From NCBI GenBank assembly GCA_942486035.1, contig CALNXK010000039.1, forward strand, positions 1,998,501 through 2,062,500: 64,000 nucleotides of DNA, in the 5' to 3' direction. The DNA comes from Porites lobata. Lineage: Eukaryota > Cnidaria > Anthozoa > Scleractinia > Poritidae. The notes beneath the pieces were generated by a model. The model did not search any database, was not told the DNA's origin, and saw nothing but the letters and a program-made list of their open reading frames with translations. Made by a program: the position numbers and the translations under genes. This document shows positions 1-12,850 of the stretch, piece after piece (the stretch's first letter is position 1; every line of letters begins with the position of its first letter).

Positions 1-295
1 AGAGTTTAGGAATGGTTTTAAAATCAGTAAAAAAAAAAAGCTGTCTTGAATTCAAAGCTGCTTTGATATCTGATGGTGAGAGTTCCATAGTTTTGGGCAT
101 CAAAATAATAGGAACCGTAAGCGACGAGAACGTTGACGTCCAGGACGTCAAAAACGGCAACCGCCTTAGCAAATGCCCTGAATTCTTTCGGTGCCCCGAT
201 TCGACAAAAATCGTACATCGGGATTTAAAACAAAGGCATTCAGATTCTTTGCATGAGACGGAGGCGTATCATCAAGCAAGTCGCCGTTTTTGCTT

Positions 296-475
296 TTGGA
301 ATCCGGCATCCTAGACATTTTTGCTTGTGAAATCCAGTATACGGAATCCGACTAAAGATTGGAATCCGGAATCCAAGTTCCACCGACAAAGATCTGGAAT
401 TCAGTACCTGCATTGGATCCGGAATCCACGGCGTGGAATTTAGAATCTAAAACTGTATTGGATTCCCTTACGTGG
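296..475 (+). repeat. GGATTCC-rich dispersed repeat
   Basis: About 180 bp built from many degenerate GGAATCC / GGATTCC words. The same family occurs at 23030-23232 (opposite orientation), 27418-27625 and, shortened, at 58335-58405. It is flanked by an inverted pair at about 117-165 and 495-545 (GACGTC-containing arms), so it may be the core of a non-autonomous DNA element. Confidence 0.7.
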
Positions 476-2433
476 GGCGAAACGAGACATCAAACTTCCG
501 GTTGCTATTCATGATATCCGGGACGTCAGCGTTCTCGCTGTTTTTAAAACTCGCTAATATTGTGAGTAGACCATGTTGCAGTTGTAAACTGAGTATTCTG
601 GCTTTGAGCGAGACTGGTGGTGACCCTGTCTTGACAGAAACCTCAGTTCTTTTCAATTGCAAATCAAAGACAACAAAGTCACCACAACCCTCACTTTCAT
701 TTAAACGCTATGTGTGCTCAGCGTGCAACTAAAAATATTGACATACTGCTTTATATTAGGGATTGGAGACGAACGGGTAGAGGGAGGGGCTTGAAGGTAA
801 TGAGGCGTTTTAGTAAGTTCCTGCAATTAATGTTACAAACTCAACTATTAGTATTATCTATTTTTAAATACATTGATCGGGTATTTAGCAGATGTAAGTT
901 AGTTACTTGCATTAAACTTTGCAAGGGTAATTTCATGAACCAGTTCGTAATAAAGAGCAATCGAGATAGTTCATGTTTGTAGACTAAGGATTTTAAGCAA
1001 TTCTCGCCCTTCCGCAATGCGTTTTTAACACCTGAAGATACAATTTTACGTTGAAACATTGAGATTATTTCTTGAACAAATTTGTATCCCTATCTCCTGG
1101 ACGTTTGGAATCTATGGGCAACCAATCGCTGGGAAAAGATCTCTTGGCCATTTCCTCTGCAGTACTTGGCAGATACCGTTGAAATAGGTCAAGTTTTCCC
1201 ATTAAAACCCACGACCTCTCATTAGCTTTTACTGACCCACTTTTAGAAGAAACCAGTCCGACATATTAATGATTTTTTATATTTCAATACAAAAAATACT
1301 TGATATGTGAGATAAGCAAAGACGCTTAACCCAAGATACCACCCTCGCAAACCATTTTGCTAATGAATTCTGAAGACTATTGGCTTGCACAAACCCTTTT
1401 TATGCCGGGGGCGGGATGTCGGTGTATGTGTCTGAGGGCGGGGGAGGGGGGGAAAGGTTGGGTAGCTGATCAGTTACACAGTCAAGAATATTTAAAAGTT
1501 AACAGCGTCCCTCGGTATTTCTTTACGTCATCTATATAGACCCTTTACAGTTGATCAAAAACCCTTAGATCGCATCTTTCTACGTTTACACTGATTGGTT
1601 GTACGCGTTTAACACCGGCAATCCAAAGAATTCTTCATTAGGGACTTTTTATTATGGACTATTCAAGCACATATTTCATTACGTTGCTCTTATTTACCCA
1701 TGACAAACTTGCTTGTGCCAGGGGCATGAAGTCTATGCTACACCAGCATCCTTGATTAGGGCAACAAATGATATAATGCTCGATATATCACTTTCGCATA
1801 TACCCGCAACCTGTGAAACCAGAATTTTTGTCACACACATTGTCACTGCTGGTGGACATTGAAACTTTCCGGAGCACTTGGTGCCCGATTTGGGGAGTGG
1901 GGGATTGGGCCTTGCAATTTGTGAGCTTCACAACATCACAATTTGCGTACTAAACTTAAAGACAAGAGAGAAGGTGTGAGTGTACCATAATCAATCTTCC
2001 TAACGTTGGCAATGTCACAATGCCACATAGGAACATTCAAAGGATATCGCTCAGTATGAAATAGTGGTTAATAATCTCTTCGGCTCCGGGAAGTTTTGGT
2101 AATCATTGATTCATTTATTTGCTGTTCACCGATTTCAATAGTGGTAAGGAACTTAAGGTTGTTGTCTTGCGAGGGTGATTTATTTGGAAAGCCGTGTTAT
2201 TTTGCTTTGATTTCGCGTTATCAGGTTAAAACAAAAGAATTATTTAAGAGTCTTTTTTCATTGTTTATTTGATGATACATCACAGGATATCACCGACGTA
2301 TTTCCGGTCGTCGCTTCTTCGGCTGAAGTATCTGTGCGTGGCTTAGTGTGATAGTTTGTTTAGACAAAAGAGTTAATGAAAACAGTTTGCTGTTTTATTG
2401 TTTGGTACTTCAGATACAATCGTCCTCTTGATA

Positions 2434-5400
2434 ATGACTAGCAAGAAGCGGGTTCGGAAATCGTTCTCAGTCGATGACCTCAGACAAGAGGGTCAACGAG
2501 AGAAACACAGGATTTTCGATCCTTCGAACGAGCATAAAATGGTCAAGAAACACTCTTTTTGTGACTGATACAGAGAACACATCTCTATCAGTCTGTTAAT
2601 TCAATCGGCAACTGACGAGATCCACAAGATTAGGATCGAAACCGCGGTCTTGCCTGACCATTCACAGAAAATGTCGGAAAACATTATAACGTCAGATGGG
2701 CTACTAAATGCCCCTGGCACAAGCAATGCCTTTGATGGAAGTCTCATACGACATCGCTAACGAGGATGATCTACTCGGCAAGTGCGATGACGATGAACAA
2801 ATCCCTCCATATCAAGTGCCTAGAAAACCTAAACAGCCTAAACAGCAACGTCAAAGCCGCGACAGGCGCCCTCAAAGGAGTACCAGCGAACCAAGGACAG
2901 AACAGTACCGAAAACGTCGCCGCCACAGCCCATCCACAGAGAACCGTAAACGGAGCCATAGCCTATCCGCGGAGGACAAAATTAGCCAAGCCGAAGGTGC
3001 GATCAAAGCTTTAAAAAGGCACACGGACAGGGGAACTTGCCCAGAAAACCTACAATATAGGGCGAGGGCCAAAATATCCCTCAGCGGACGAGGACTTCAA
3101 GAGAGAGATAAAACAAATCCGTAAGAACGCGGAGCAAGAAACACTCAATGCGATTATACGATTCCATCAACGAGAAATCGGCCGTTTTAAGGCCGAAACC
3201 GTGAAAGGAAAGCGAGCCGCACCGGCTATAGCACTGAACACTAAGAACTGTAGTATGATTGAACCAGCGCGCGCAGCGCAAGCTGAAAACAACGTAACGA
3301 TCGAAACAGTAAAGCACTTTGGCACAAATCGCCCAGTTCGGCAATATGATGGAAAAACTAGGAGCAATTGAAAATAAAGAAGTTCAAAAGTACACATGTG
3401 TATTCTCTGACTCCCACCACAAACATGGGGCCAAAAAACAAATCTTAAAATCCAAACGGCTAGCAACTAATAAGCGCAAAGAGCGCAGAAAGGTCAGACG
3501 CCAGAAAAACTATCACAATAGAGGCGAACAAAAAAACACATAAAAAAAACTCTCAAACAAAGAACTTACAAATGACCAGATTAATTTACTGGCAAAAGGG
3601 CTTAAATTCATTCCAACACCCGTTACAAAACAAACACAAATCAGGCAACAACTCTTGCGTGACTTTGATCAGTTTGCAAGAAGAATGCGTCTAATGTACA
3701 TATTTCGAGGGGAAAACAATGAACCCCATCCTTACCATGTCAAATCTGAATGGGAACTACCAATACAACGATCAGTAGCCCTTGAAGTATCAGGGTGTGA
3801 TGGCCCAACGGAGAAATTATCATCATTTGTCGACAAACTCCTTCATCCGATAGCACAACAACAAAAGTCGTATCTTAAAGATACTACCGACTTCGCTAAT
3901 TTCATAGAAAATACGAAAGTGCCAGCGGAGGTCATACTTGTTTTAATGGACGTTACGAGCTTGTATACAAATATACCGCAAGAGGAGGGAATAGACACAG
4001 TATGCAGAGCATACGAAATATTCTACTAAAACGAGCGCTCAGGCTAATTCTCCAAGAAAATTCTTTCCAGTTTAATGGAAAAAACTGCCTTCAAACACAT
4101 GGTACGGCCATGGGCACGAAAATGGCAGTCGCCTTTTCTAGTATATTCATGAACAAGGTAGAGACGGAAATCCTTAGCCAAAGCCTTTTAAACCGCTCGT
4201 TTGGAAAAGTTACATAGACGACATCTTCTCGCTCTGGACTACAAACAGAGACAGAATAGAACATTTCATTGAACAAGCAAACAATCATCACTCTACGATC
4301 AAATTTACGGCTGAAATTTCCGATAAGGAAACAGCATTCCTGGACACCTACATCTACAAAGGGGAAAGATTCAAAAGAGACGCAACCCTTGATGTGAGTA
4401 CTCATTTCAAACCAACTGAGACATTTCAGTCGGTGTTTAGACAATGGCAAAATTTGCAATAAATTCACACTGTAGTTATAAGAAAAATTTAGCCGTTAAG
4501 TCACTTTGTATTACTATTAAAGAAAAATTTAGCCATTAATTAACGGCTAAATTTTACTCTTTACTAACCAAAAATTTAGCCATTAATTAATGGCTAAATT
4601 TTCATTAACTATTTATAAGTTAAATTTTCATTAACTATTCATACAAACGAAAAATTTAGCCATTAATTAACGGCTAAATTTTCATAAATATTTATACAAT
4701 TTAGAAATTTAGCCATTAATTAGCGGCTAAATAATTCCCATATATATATATCTGAAGACAGCTAAACTTAGCCGTTATTTAACGGCTAACTATTTCCCAT
4801 TATATAAGTATCATGCATTTTTAGCCGTTAATTAACGGCGAAATATTTGCCGTACATATAAGAATACGGCTAAACTTAGCCGTTATTTAACGGCTAACTA
4901 TTTCCCTTTATAAAAGTATCATGCATTTTTAGCCGTTAATTAACGGCTAAATATTTCCGGCATATATATTAATATAGCTAAACTTAGCCGTTATTTAACG
5001 GCTATCCATTTCCCACTATATAAGTGTCATACCTTTTTAGCCGTTAATTAATGGCTAAATATTTTTAACTATATAAGTATCATGCATTTTTAGCCGTTAA
5101 TTAACGGCTAAATATTTCCGATATATATATAAATACAGCTAAACTTAGCCGTTATTTAACGGCTAACCATTTCCCACTATATAAGTGTCATAACTTTTCA
5201 GCCGCTAATTAATGGCTAAATATTTTTACTATAGAAGTATCATGCATTTTTAGCCGTTAATTAACGGCTAACTATTTCCGAAGTATATAAGGATACAGCT
5301 AAACTTAGCCGTTATTTAACGGCCAACTATTTCCCATTATATTAGTATCATGCATTTTTAGCCGTTAATTAACGGCGAAATATTGGCTAAATTTTTCTTA

Positions 5401-5990
5401 TAACTACAGTGTGAATTTATTGCAAATTTTGCATTTATATATACACCCCATTTCAGTATACCCATTTTGGTTCCTGTCACCCGCAAGGAGTTAAAAAAAG
5501 GCTTCATTAAAGGGGGAAGCCCTCCGACTCCTCAGAACAAACTCTTCCAAAATAATATTCGAAGAGAAAATTACAAATTTCAAAGCGCATCTGCTACAGA
5601 GGGGTTACCCAGAGGATCTCATTAACACAACCCGCTCAAAGGTGAACTTCAAAGACAGGAACCTAGCCCTTCAACAGAAACCAAAGACAAAGCAACGAAT
5701 CTTGCCTTTTGTCACACAATACCAACCATCAGTGCCTAACCTAAAGCAAATTCTCATGAAAAACTGGCATTTAATAGAACAACAACCATTACTGAGCGAA
5801 AATCTACAAACTAGAACCGGCCCTCGTATCTTATAAAAGAGGGCGGTCGCTCAAAGACATACTCGTGAGAGCCAAACTATAAAAAGGCTATTTTAAACAC
5901 GCGCTGGGGAGTCGTGTAGGCCTGTCAACCCCATATTACATCTTAATGAGAATCGTCAAATGCAAACAAGAAAGAACAAAAACAAACAAA
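2434..5990 (+). mobile_element. Penelope-like retroelement, degenerate
   Basis: Broken reading frames spell a Penelope-like reverse transcriptase. An ATG at 2434 opens a basic N-terminal frame that stops by 2568. An Arg/Lys/Pro-rich segment follows at 2708-3124, then a segment at about 3570-4030 with KGLKFIPTPV, FARRMRL and, after a jump, SGCDGPTE and LMDVTSLYTNIPQEEG (fingers and palm). Next come HGTAMGTKMA near 4100 and the catalytic YIDD near 4212. The C-terminal part continues at 5457-5882 with KKGFIKGEALRLLRTNS and SLKDILVRAKL. Damage seen: stops, a deletion of roughly 100 or more residues between VALE and VSGCDG (near 3785), a one-base frameshift just before YIDD, and a 1-kb nested insertion. 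No GIY-YIG endonuclease is recognisable. Family call is from remembered motif order. Confidence 0.75.
4430..5448. mobile_element. Fold-back element made of AT-rich palindromes
   Basis: This 1019-bp insert is flanked by the 8-bp direct repeat CATTTCAG (4422-4429 and 5449-5456). Its ends are inverted repeats: after about 12 variable bases, a stretch of about 48 bp near 4447 (starting GCAAAATTTGC) recurs in reverse complement ending near 5432. The interior is more than ten copies of a 24-bp palindrome of the type TTTAGCCGTTAA/TTAACGGCTAAA with short AT spacers, so either strand can fold. Removing the insert and one CATTTCAG restores the retroelement frame from TETFQ to YTHF. No coding capacity. 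The 8-bp duplication suggests a non-autonomous hAT-like element. Confidence 0.85.
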
Positions 5991-6306
5991 CCAAACAAAA
6001 CGGTGAGTTTATGCACCATAATTGCACGCGTAATAAGAAAATGTCTTTTCCCTGATTTTTGCACAGAGCACAATCTCGTAGTGAAACCCTTGTCACAATA
6101 TATAAAGGAATCGTTTTGCTACATAACTCATCCTGTACTGACGTAACAGATTTCGGAAATGTTAAACATCTTATGCAAATATTTTGAAAAAAGAAACTGC
6201 TTTGTTTAGTTTCTGTTCAGTTGAATTGCGCGCTCAAAAGAGTGCAATGTTAGTGAATGTAATGTTTTTCCCGTGAGATAAAAGCGCTACGGTAAAGGTG
6301 AGTTCC

Positions 6307-7930
6307 CTTTGTGATACCTTTTGATGCCTTGTGATACCTTGTGATACTTTGTGATACCTTGTGATACCTTGTGATACTTTGTGATACTTTGTGATACTTT
6401 GTGATACTTTGAGATACCTTGTGATACTTTGTAATACTCTGTGATACTTTGTGATACCTTGTGATACCTTGTGATACCTTGTGATACTTTGTGATACTTT
6501 GTGATACTTTGTGATACTTTGTGATACCTTGTGATACTTTGTGATACTTTGTGATACTTTGTGATACCTTGTGATACTTTGTGATACTTTGTGATACTTT
6601 GTGATACTTTGTGATACTTTGTGATACTTTGTGATACCTTGTGATACTTTGTGATACTTTGTGATACTTTGTGATACTTTGTGATGCCTTGTGATACTTT
6701 GTGATGCCTTGTGATACTTTGTGATACCTTGTGATACTTTGTGATACTTTGTGATACCTTGTGATACTTTGTGATGCCTTGTGATACTTTGTGATACCTT
6801 GTGATACTTTGTGATACTTTGTGATACTTTGTGATACCTTGTGATACTTTGTGATGCCTTGTGATACTTTGTGATGCCTTGTGATACTTTGTGATACCTT
6901 GTGATACCTTGTGATACTCTGTGATACCTTGTGATACTTTGTGATACTCTGTGATACTCTGTGATACTTTGTGATACCTTATGATACTCTGATACCTTGT
7001 GATACCTTTTGATACTCCGTGATACCTTGTGATACTTTGTGATACTCTGTGATACCTTGTGATACTTTGTGATACTTTGTGATACTTTATGATACCTTGT
7101 GATACCTTGTGATACTTTGTGATACTCTGTGATACTCTGTGATACTTTGTGATACCTTATGATACTCTGATACCTTGTGATACCTTTTGATACTCCGTGA
7201 TACCTTGTGATACTTTGTGATACTTTGTGATACTCTGTGATACCTTGTGATACTTTGTGATACTTTGTGATACCTTGTGATACCTTGTGATACTTTGTGA
7301 TACTCTGTGATACTTTGTGATACTTTGTGATACCTTGTGATACCTTGTGATACTTTGTGATACTTTGTGATACTTTGTGATACCTTGTGATACTTTGTGA
7401 TACTCTGTGATACTTTGTGATACTTTGTGATGCCTTGTGATACTTTGTGATGCCTTGTGATACTTTGTGATACTTTGTGATACTTTGTGATACCTTGTGA
7501 TACTTTGTGATACTCTGTGATACTTTGTGATACTTTGTGATGCCTTGTGATACTTTGTGATACCTTGTGATACTTTGTGATACCTTGCGATACTCTGTGA
7601 TACTTTGTGATACCTTGTGATACTTTGTGATGCCTTGTGATACTTTGTGATACCTTGTGATACTTTGTGATACTTTGTGATACTTTGTGATACCTTGTGA
7701 TACTTTGTGATGCCTTGTGATACTTTGTGATACCTTGTGATACTCTGTGATGCCTTGTGATACTTTGTGATACTTTGTGATGCCTTGTGATACTCTGTGA
7801 TACTTTGTGATACCTTGTGATACTTTGTGATGCCTTGTGATACCTTGTGATACCTTGTGATACTTTGTGATGCCTTGTGATACTTTGTGATACCTTGTGA
7901 TACTTTGTGATACCTTGTGATGCCTTGTGA
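6307..7930 (+). repeat. 10-bp minisatellite array (TTTGTGATAC)
   Basis: About 160 tandem copies of a decamer, TTTGTGATAC, with a few recurring variants (CTTGTGATAC, CTCTGTGATAC-type, TTTGTGATGC). Higher-order blocks repeat: the segment near 6975-7080 is nearly repeated at 7150-7260, including a shortened unit that shifts register. The array lies inside the 6.27-kb insertion and is absent from the duplicate block at 58-63 kb. Confidence 0.97.
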
Positions 7931-10900
7931 CGCTGCGTGTTTTAAAGCCTTGTAGTGATACTAGAATTCGTGAACCAAATTTGTGTCACCTCACATGACA
8001 AGTGATTGGTAGAACAGACCGGCATGCTATTGGGGTGACGTTACTAAAAATTCAAGTTAATAAGGTATAGTGATTGTGTGAGCATGTGATGCGATCACAA
8101 ACTTTGTGTCCTTAATCAGTTGTCCCCAAATCGTGCACTGTATATTCCGGAGGAAAAGTGTCTTGTTCCGCACCAGGTGCTGGGTTTGTTCCTTAGGACG
8201 TTTTTAGTTGGGAGGTCCCACAGGATACCATTGTTTCCCGCGAGGATTGCTAAGGAATCCCCCCCACAGCATTGGCACTGCTTGGTTGTTTAGGTTGCCT
8301 GGCACTAAAGATTGTACTGCCTACTCGCACATTTGTACTTCCCATTAAAATCTGTAAGTCCTGAAAAATCGTTTCTTTTTAAGGTACAGTAAAGTGGGCA
8401 ACAAAAAGCTGCAACTTGTTTTGCACCATTGCTGCAAAACGAGCTAAAGAGCGATGTGGCGCGTTTTACCACCCACGAATCAAACCTGTCTTGCAACAAA
8501 TCAGGTTGTTGCAGGTTGCGAAAAGTTGTTGCAGAATGTAGAAGGTGGTTCTACTTTTTGGAACAAAATCTGTACATATAGTGCGTTTTACCGGCACAAG
8601 ACAAATTTGTTTTGCAGCAAGTGACGTAACTACCGTAAATGGCGCAAGTCCTACGTAAATTTAGTTTCAAAGCAAGACGTTAAGTTGCGGCTTCAGTTAG
8701 ATACTTTGAAGAAAGACCTAAGGAAGGAACGGGTTTGGGCTAGCAACTCCTTTCTTGAGACCCTTGTCGCATAGGCGGGATTTCCGACAATTGGCACGAA
8801 GATCGATAAATCAATGATTATCCATGGTCAGGCGTCCCCAATCTGTGTTTTATAATCTAGATACCCTTGAATTCAGGGCAGGGTTTCTTTGAGCATTATG
8901 AGCATTTCATTTGCGGGTGTGGCACTATGGTGTTTACAGCAACACAGAAATCAAATACTACAACACCAGCTAGTTGTACCAGCCATGCATTAGGGTACCC
9001 ACTGCTGTGTCAAAATCACTTGATCAGCTCCACATCTTCCTCACTGAGGCCAAGTCTTTCACAGACATCTTTCCTGCACTGCACTAAGCACTACAAACGA
9101 ACAAACAAGGACAAACGAAACAGAGTTACAGTAGTTACGCATAAGTAATGGCAATTACCATTTGCTTCTCTGCCGTGTGCCAGGGACAGTGACCCTAATA
9201 GGAAGTTCAGATATCTGGTCATGTGCACATTCATCTTTTGAATTTACATGTAGGCTAAAGCAAAACCAGCCAACAAACAATTCACATCTTTCTAATGTCC
9301 ACACTCACATATCACAGCATTTAAATGTAGTTCCGTATTTACTGCATTTACTATCTCAGCACACAAAAACGTTTCTTGTGTAAGGAAACAACATGACAGC
9401 AAGGCGCGAACCAGAGGCCTGTTTCTCGAAAGTCCCGATAATTAAAGGGCCCAGAAAGCTGCTGTTGATTACATCCAAGACAGAGCTTTCAACAGTTGTT
9501 CAAATAACGTGATAAAACAACCAGTTAACATAACAGAATTGTCTCTGCGATAAAGCGAGAAAAATATTTTATTCATGTTAATTATCTAATCAAATAATCT
9601 CAATTTTGCCTTGTAGAGGTTTTTCTTAGTTAATTATTAACGGTAAGTCACTTAAATCAGTGGAGGTAAGGACGTACACGGCAAAAGTGATGCCATCTCT
9701 TAAAGCAGTAAACTTCAATTACATCCTTTCAGTTAAAAACGTGTCATTTGTTTGTTTGTTTTTTTTTTTCGTCACTTGAAAATTACTTTGGATTCAGAAC
9801 AACCAAGGTTAAAGGAAAAACTGATGATTCTCAATCTAAGGTGGAATAAAAAGTTTTGAACGTTTCCAAAGAGGAGAGTATTTTTCTGATTGTGCATTCG
9901 ATTTGTGAGTTGATTTTGCGTCCAGTTCTTCACTTTTTTTTGCCGGGCTGAATTAAAACTTGCTTTTATTGTGTTATTAGTAGTTTATAGTTGTTGTTTT
10001 TTTTAGATACCCAGATTTATTACCTTTGCAAAACCAGCTTTACTTGATCCTTGTCTTCAGTCAAAGACCCTCGCAAAGACCAGTTGTTAAAAATAGCTTA
10101 ATGGTGAATCATGGCTTGGCTGCGAAGCTTGCGAAGCTTGCGAAGCTGATCTTTTGCTTTGAAGACCTTTAGGTAGGTTGTTTTCATACAGAAAATTCAA
10201 TTCTTCATTGTCAGCAGGTATAAGAGCCTTTAGCCTTCTGGGTTTTTTTAATGACAATTTGTTGCTCATTACGTTTTTCCGCCCTGTAGTGCTGACCAAG
10301 ACGCCAAGCGACCTACATTTTTGGAGACAGCACTGGCCTGGAGCCAGGCGAAAGCCTAGTGGCCTTCAGACAGATATATCGGTCACTTCCGGTTGGTATC
10401 CCCATCCAGTGTGATTAGACGCAGCATGTGTATTTCCGGTTCATGTTCATTCGACTGTTATATTCATCGTCTGTGAAAGAAATTTTTATAGCACCAGTGA
10501 ATCACGAGCAAATTCCTACCAATGCAAATGACCCACAAAAGCAAACACAACAACTCTGGATTAAAAAAGTGGATGTAAATCCTTGCCGGGGAGAATTCCT
10601 CTGGAGCAACAACAGATCGTTGAATAGAAATTTAGCGCGAGCAACAAAGAAGAAATTATTACAATAGTATTATAGGAGATGGCACAAGTTAGCTGTTATG
10701 CCACTACATATTAGCCTGCAGCCATCCACTGTCACAGCCATTTCCTTTTGACAACTTGAAGTACATGAAGGAGGGTCAAACAGGGTGAACAAGAGAGCTA
10801 CACAACTTTGGCTACGCTGCCTTAATGATAACAACCCCATTAAAATCCCATATCCGTTTTAAAGCCAGGGTACTCGGTTCGAGTTGACTCCAACCAAAAG

Positions 10901-11387
10901 GAGATTGAGTAAATCTCTGCTTCCAATATTACAGCCACTGTTGAAATCAGCCCTCCCCAATTACACAATTTACCCTATTTCTCTCCCTCCCTCCCATCCC
11001 TAACATTTTACGGGCCTCCTCCCCGGTGCTTAGCGAGGTTCTGCGATACACGTATTTCTAGCTTATGGATGCACTGGGAAGGATTGCAAAGCGGGCTCGA
11101 GAGCTAGAGGTATTAGACCCCGTCCCATGTGCTTTATGTACCCATTGAGCACGCTGATGATGTCAAAAAACTTAGGCCCCGTCCATGTATCCGTTTTCTT
11201 TTGAAAATGGAGATTTTTTCCCTCCGGTTTGGCCTACCGTATACACGTATCCGGTAAAAGCGGTCACGGAAAACGCATCTTTTTAAAAAACGCTCTCCAG
11301 AGTGGAGATTTTTTGAAAACACCTTTTGGCTGTACATTCAACTCTCTCTTTGAATCCGACGCGAATTGTCCTTCCAAGAGTAATGAT

Positions 11388-11590
11388 CGTCTTATAGAGA
11401 GTCAAATAAAGGGAGTCATGAAAGGCAGGGACCAACTCGAGGTGTCCGTTTAACAGAGGTGTCCGTCTTATAGAGAGTCAAATAAAGGGAGTGAAGAAAG
11501 GCAACTCTAGGTGTCCGTTTAACAGAGATGTCCATCTTATAGATCTAGAGAGTCAAATAAATGGAGTAAAGAAAGGCAGGGACCAACGGT
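11388..11590 (+). repeat. Short minisatellite, about 75-bp unit
   Basis: Two to three copies of a unit containing TATAGAGAGTCAAATAAAGG and GGTGTCCGTTTAACAG. The same unit is greatly expanded at 62787-64000, the corresponding end of the duplicated block. Confidence 0.85.
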
Positions 11591-12750
11591 TCAAACATAT
11601 ACTTTTTCACTACATTGAAACGACACGTTTTGACTTCGGTTTAATTCGTTAACGCTTAATTTGTCACCTTATTTGACTCGCCGTTAAAAAAACAGTCAAT
11701 TGAAAAATTATGATAATTGAAGAATTTGCAGTTCTTATCATACTTTAGCTTAGAGTGTTTATGCTTATATCTTTCCTACGCTTCAAACCTGCAAGGCTGA
11801 ATACTAACTCCGCCCTCAACCTTACCTTTCGAGAAAGGCCCGGCCCTTCGATCTTCATACATAAAAAGACCTCTGCTTGCACAGTACCTGAAAACCAACC
11901 CTTACTTGACCTTCTTTTCTTTAGATTTGTGTATTATCCCATCCACACAGGGGAAACAGACCTGCCCCAGAAATCATGCCAACAAGTTGGCCGAAAAATG
12001 TGTTGCCAAGTACATCACAGCGAAATCGTGTAAAGCAGCTGTTGGCATCTGGAAAAAGTTCACCACCAACTACGTGGAAAAAACAGCAGGGACTTTGAGC
12101 ACCTGTCATGACCAGGGAGACATGAAGCTGGCAAGAGGTGTTCCATATGAACCTCATAAGCTTTCACAAGGAGCTGATCAAAAGAAACAGTTTGTTCTCC
12201 TTCAAAAACTCCCGGATGTCATCTACGCGCCTTCCACTGTCGTTAATCATAACGGAATAAATATGGAGGGCAAGTTTTCTTCTTACAAGTCGAAAGTTCC
12301 TCGTTTTCCAACCGACACAACACAACGCTGCGTTTTACGTATTAGGTAAGTGGTATGTTAGTCGGTTTCAATACTGACGTGTACTGACAACTTTGCGCAT
12401 ACACTGAGACCAAATATATAATGGAAATATACCTATCATGCGGGCAAGCAATGAGAGAGAGTTAACCAGAATAGTATTTGATCTAGCCGTTTAATACAGT
12501 TTTGTACTTTATCATGTAACTTGATAGATACAACATAACCAGTGATGATGTTCCCCGCGAGTTCAACGCCAATGCACAAAGCTATCGGAACATTGGCACT
12601 GAACATAAGTGTTGAACAGCAAAGCTCACTACTACTGTTGGTAGACAACTGTCCAAAAAAATCAGGAAGTTTTATTAATGGCAAATTTCGACCATGAGTT
12701 TGGTATTTACCATTTGCTTTGGTCCTGACTTCACTTTTTCAGTTTTTGTT

Positions 12751-12850
12751 GGATAACACTATCCACCGGATAAACCACTATTCGTTCTTAGGGAAACCAA
12801 TTGCGTTATCCACTGGATAGTGATTTATTTAATAGATAGCACTATCCACT
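12751..12850. repeat. Short inverted-repeat element (GGATAG/CTATCC type)
   Basis: Alternating GGATA and CTATCCAC words form a palindromic segment. A relative lies at 29284-29353. Both sit in the intron between the sixth and seventh exons of the two DD3-3-like copies, so the insertion may predate the duplication. Confidence 0.6.

Larger units (their letters stand above)
1875..8144. mobile_element. 6.27-kb composite insertion with 8-bp target duplication
   Basis: The insertion is bounded by the 8-bp direct repeat TTCCGGAG at 1867-1874 and 8145-8152. The paralogous site near 59878 has a single related word (TTCCGAAG) and no insert, so this is a filled site against an empty one. The ends form a degenerate terminal inverted repeat of about 22 bp sharing CGATTTGGGGA (start about 1886; reverse complement at 8125-8136). 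An 8-bp duplication fits hAT-like, P-like or Merlin-like transposons; no transposase frame is visible. The cargo is a broken Penelope-like element, a fold-back element and a 10-bp minisatellite. Superfamily is uncertain. Confidence 0.75.
1..11600 (+). repeat. Segmental duplication, left copy
   Basis: Positions 1-1874 and 8145-11600 match 58109-62990 in the same orientation, base by base over long runs with scattered substitutions and small indels. The left copy carries a 6.27-kb insertion (1875-8144) missing from the right copy, and about 680 bp (roughly 9541-10217) that the right copy lacks. The right copy has its own LINE insertion. I see no convincing long gene in the block. Short open frames at 8867-9148 and 9162-9383 look like chance. 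The match begins at the window edge, so the true left boundary is not visible. It could be a large dispersed repeat rather than a local duplication. Confidence 0.85.

Noticed and set aside
6307..7930. Tandem array considered as CRISPR-like
   Set aside because: Ten-base units with no unique spacers, in eukaryotic intron-rich sequence; it is a minisatellite.
10087..10299. Minus-strand 70-residue frame with Ser/Gln repeats
   Set aside because: It partly follows a short GCGAAGCTT tandem; the frame is broken by indels in the duplicate at about 61640-61740.
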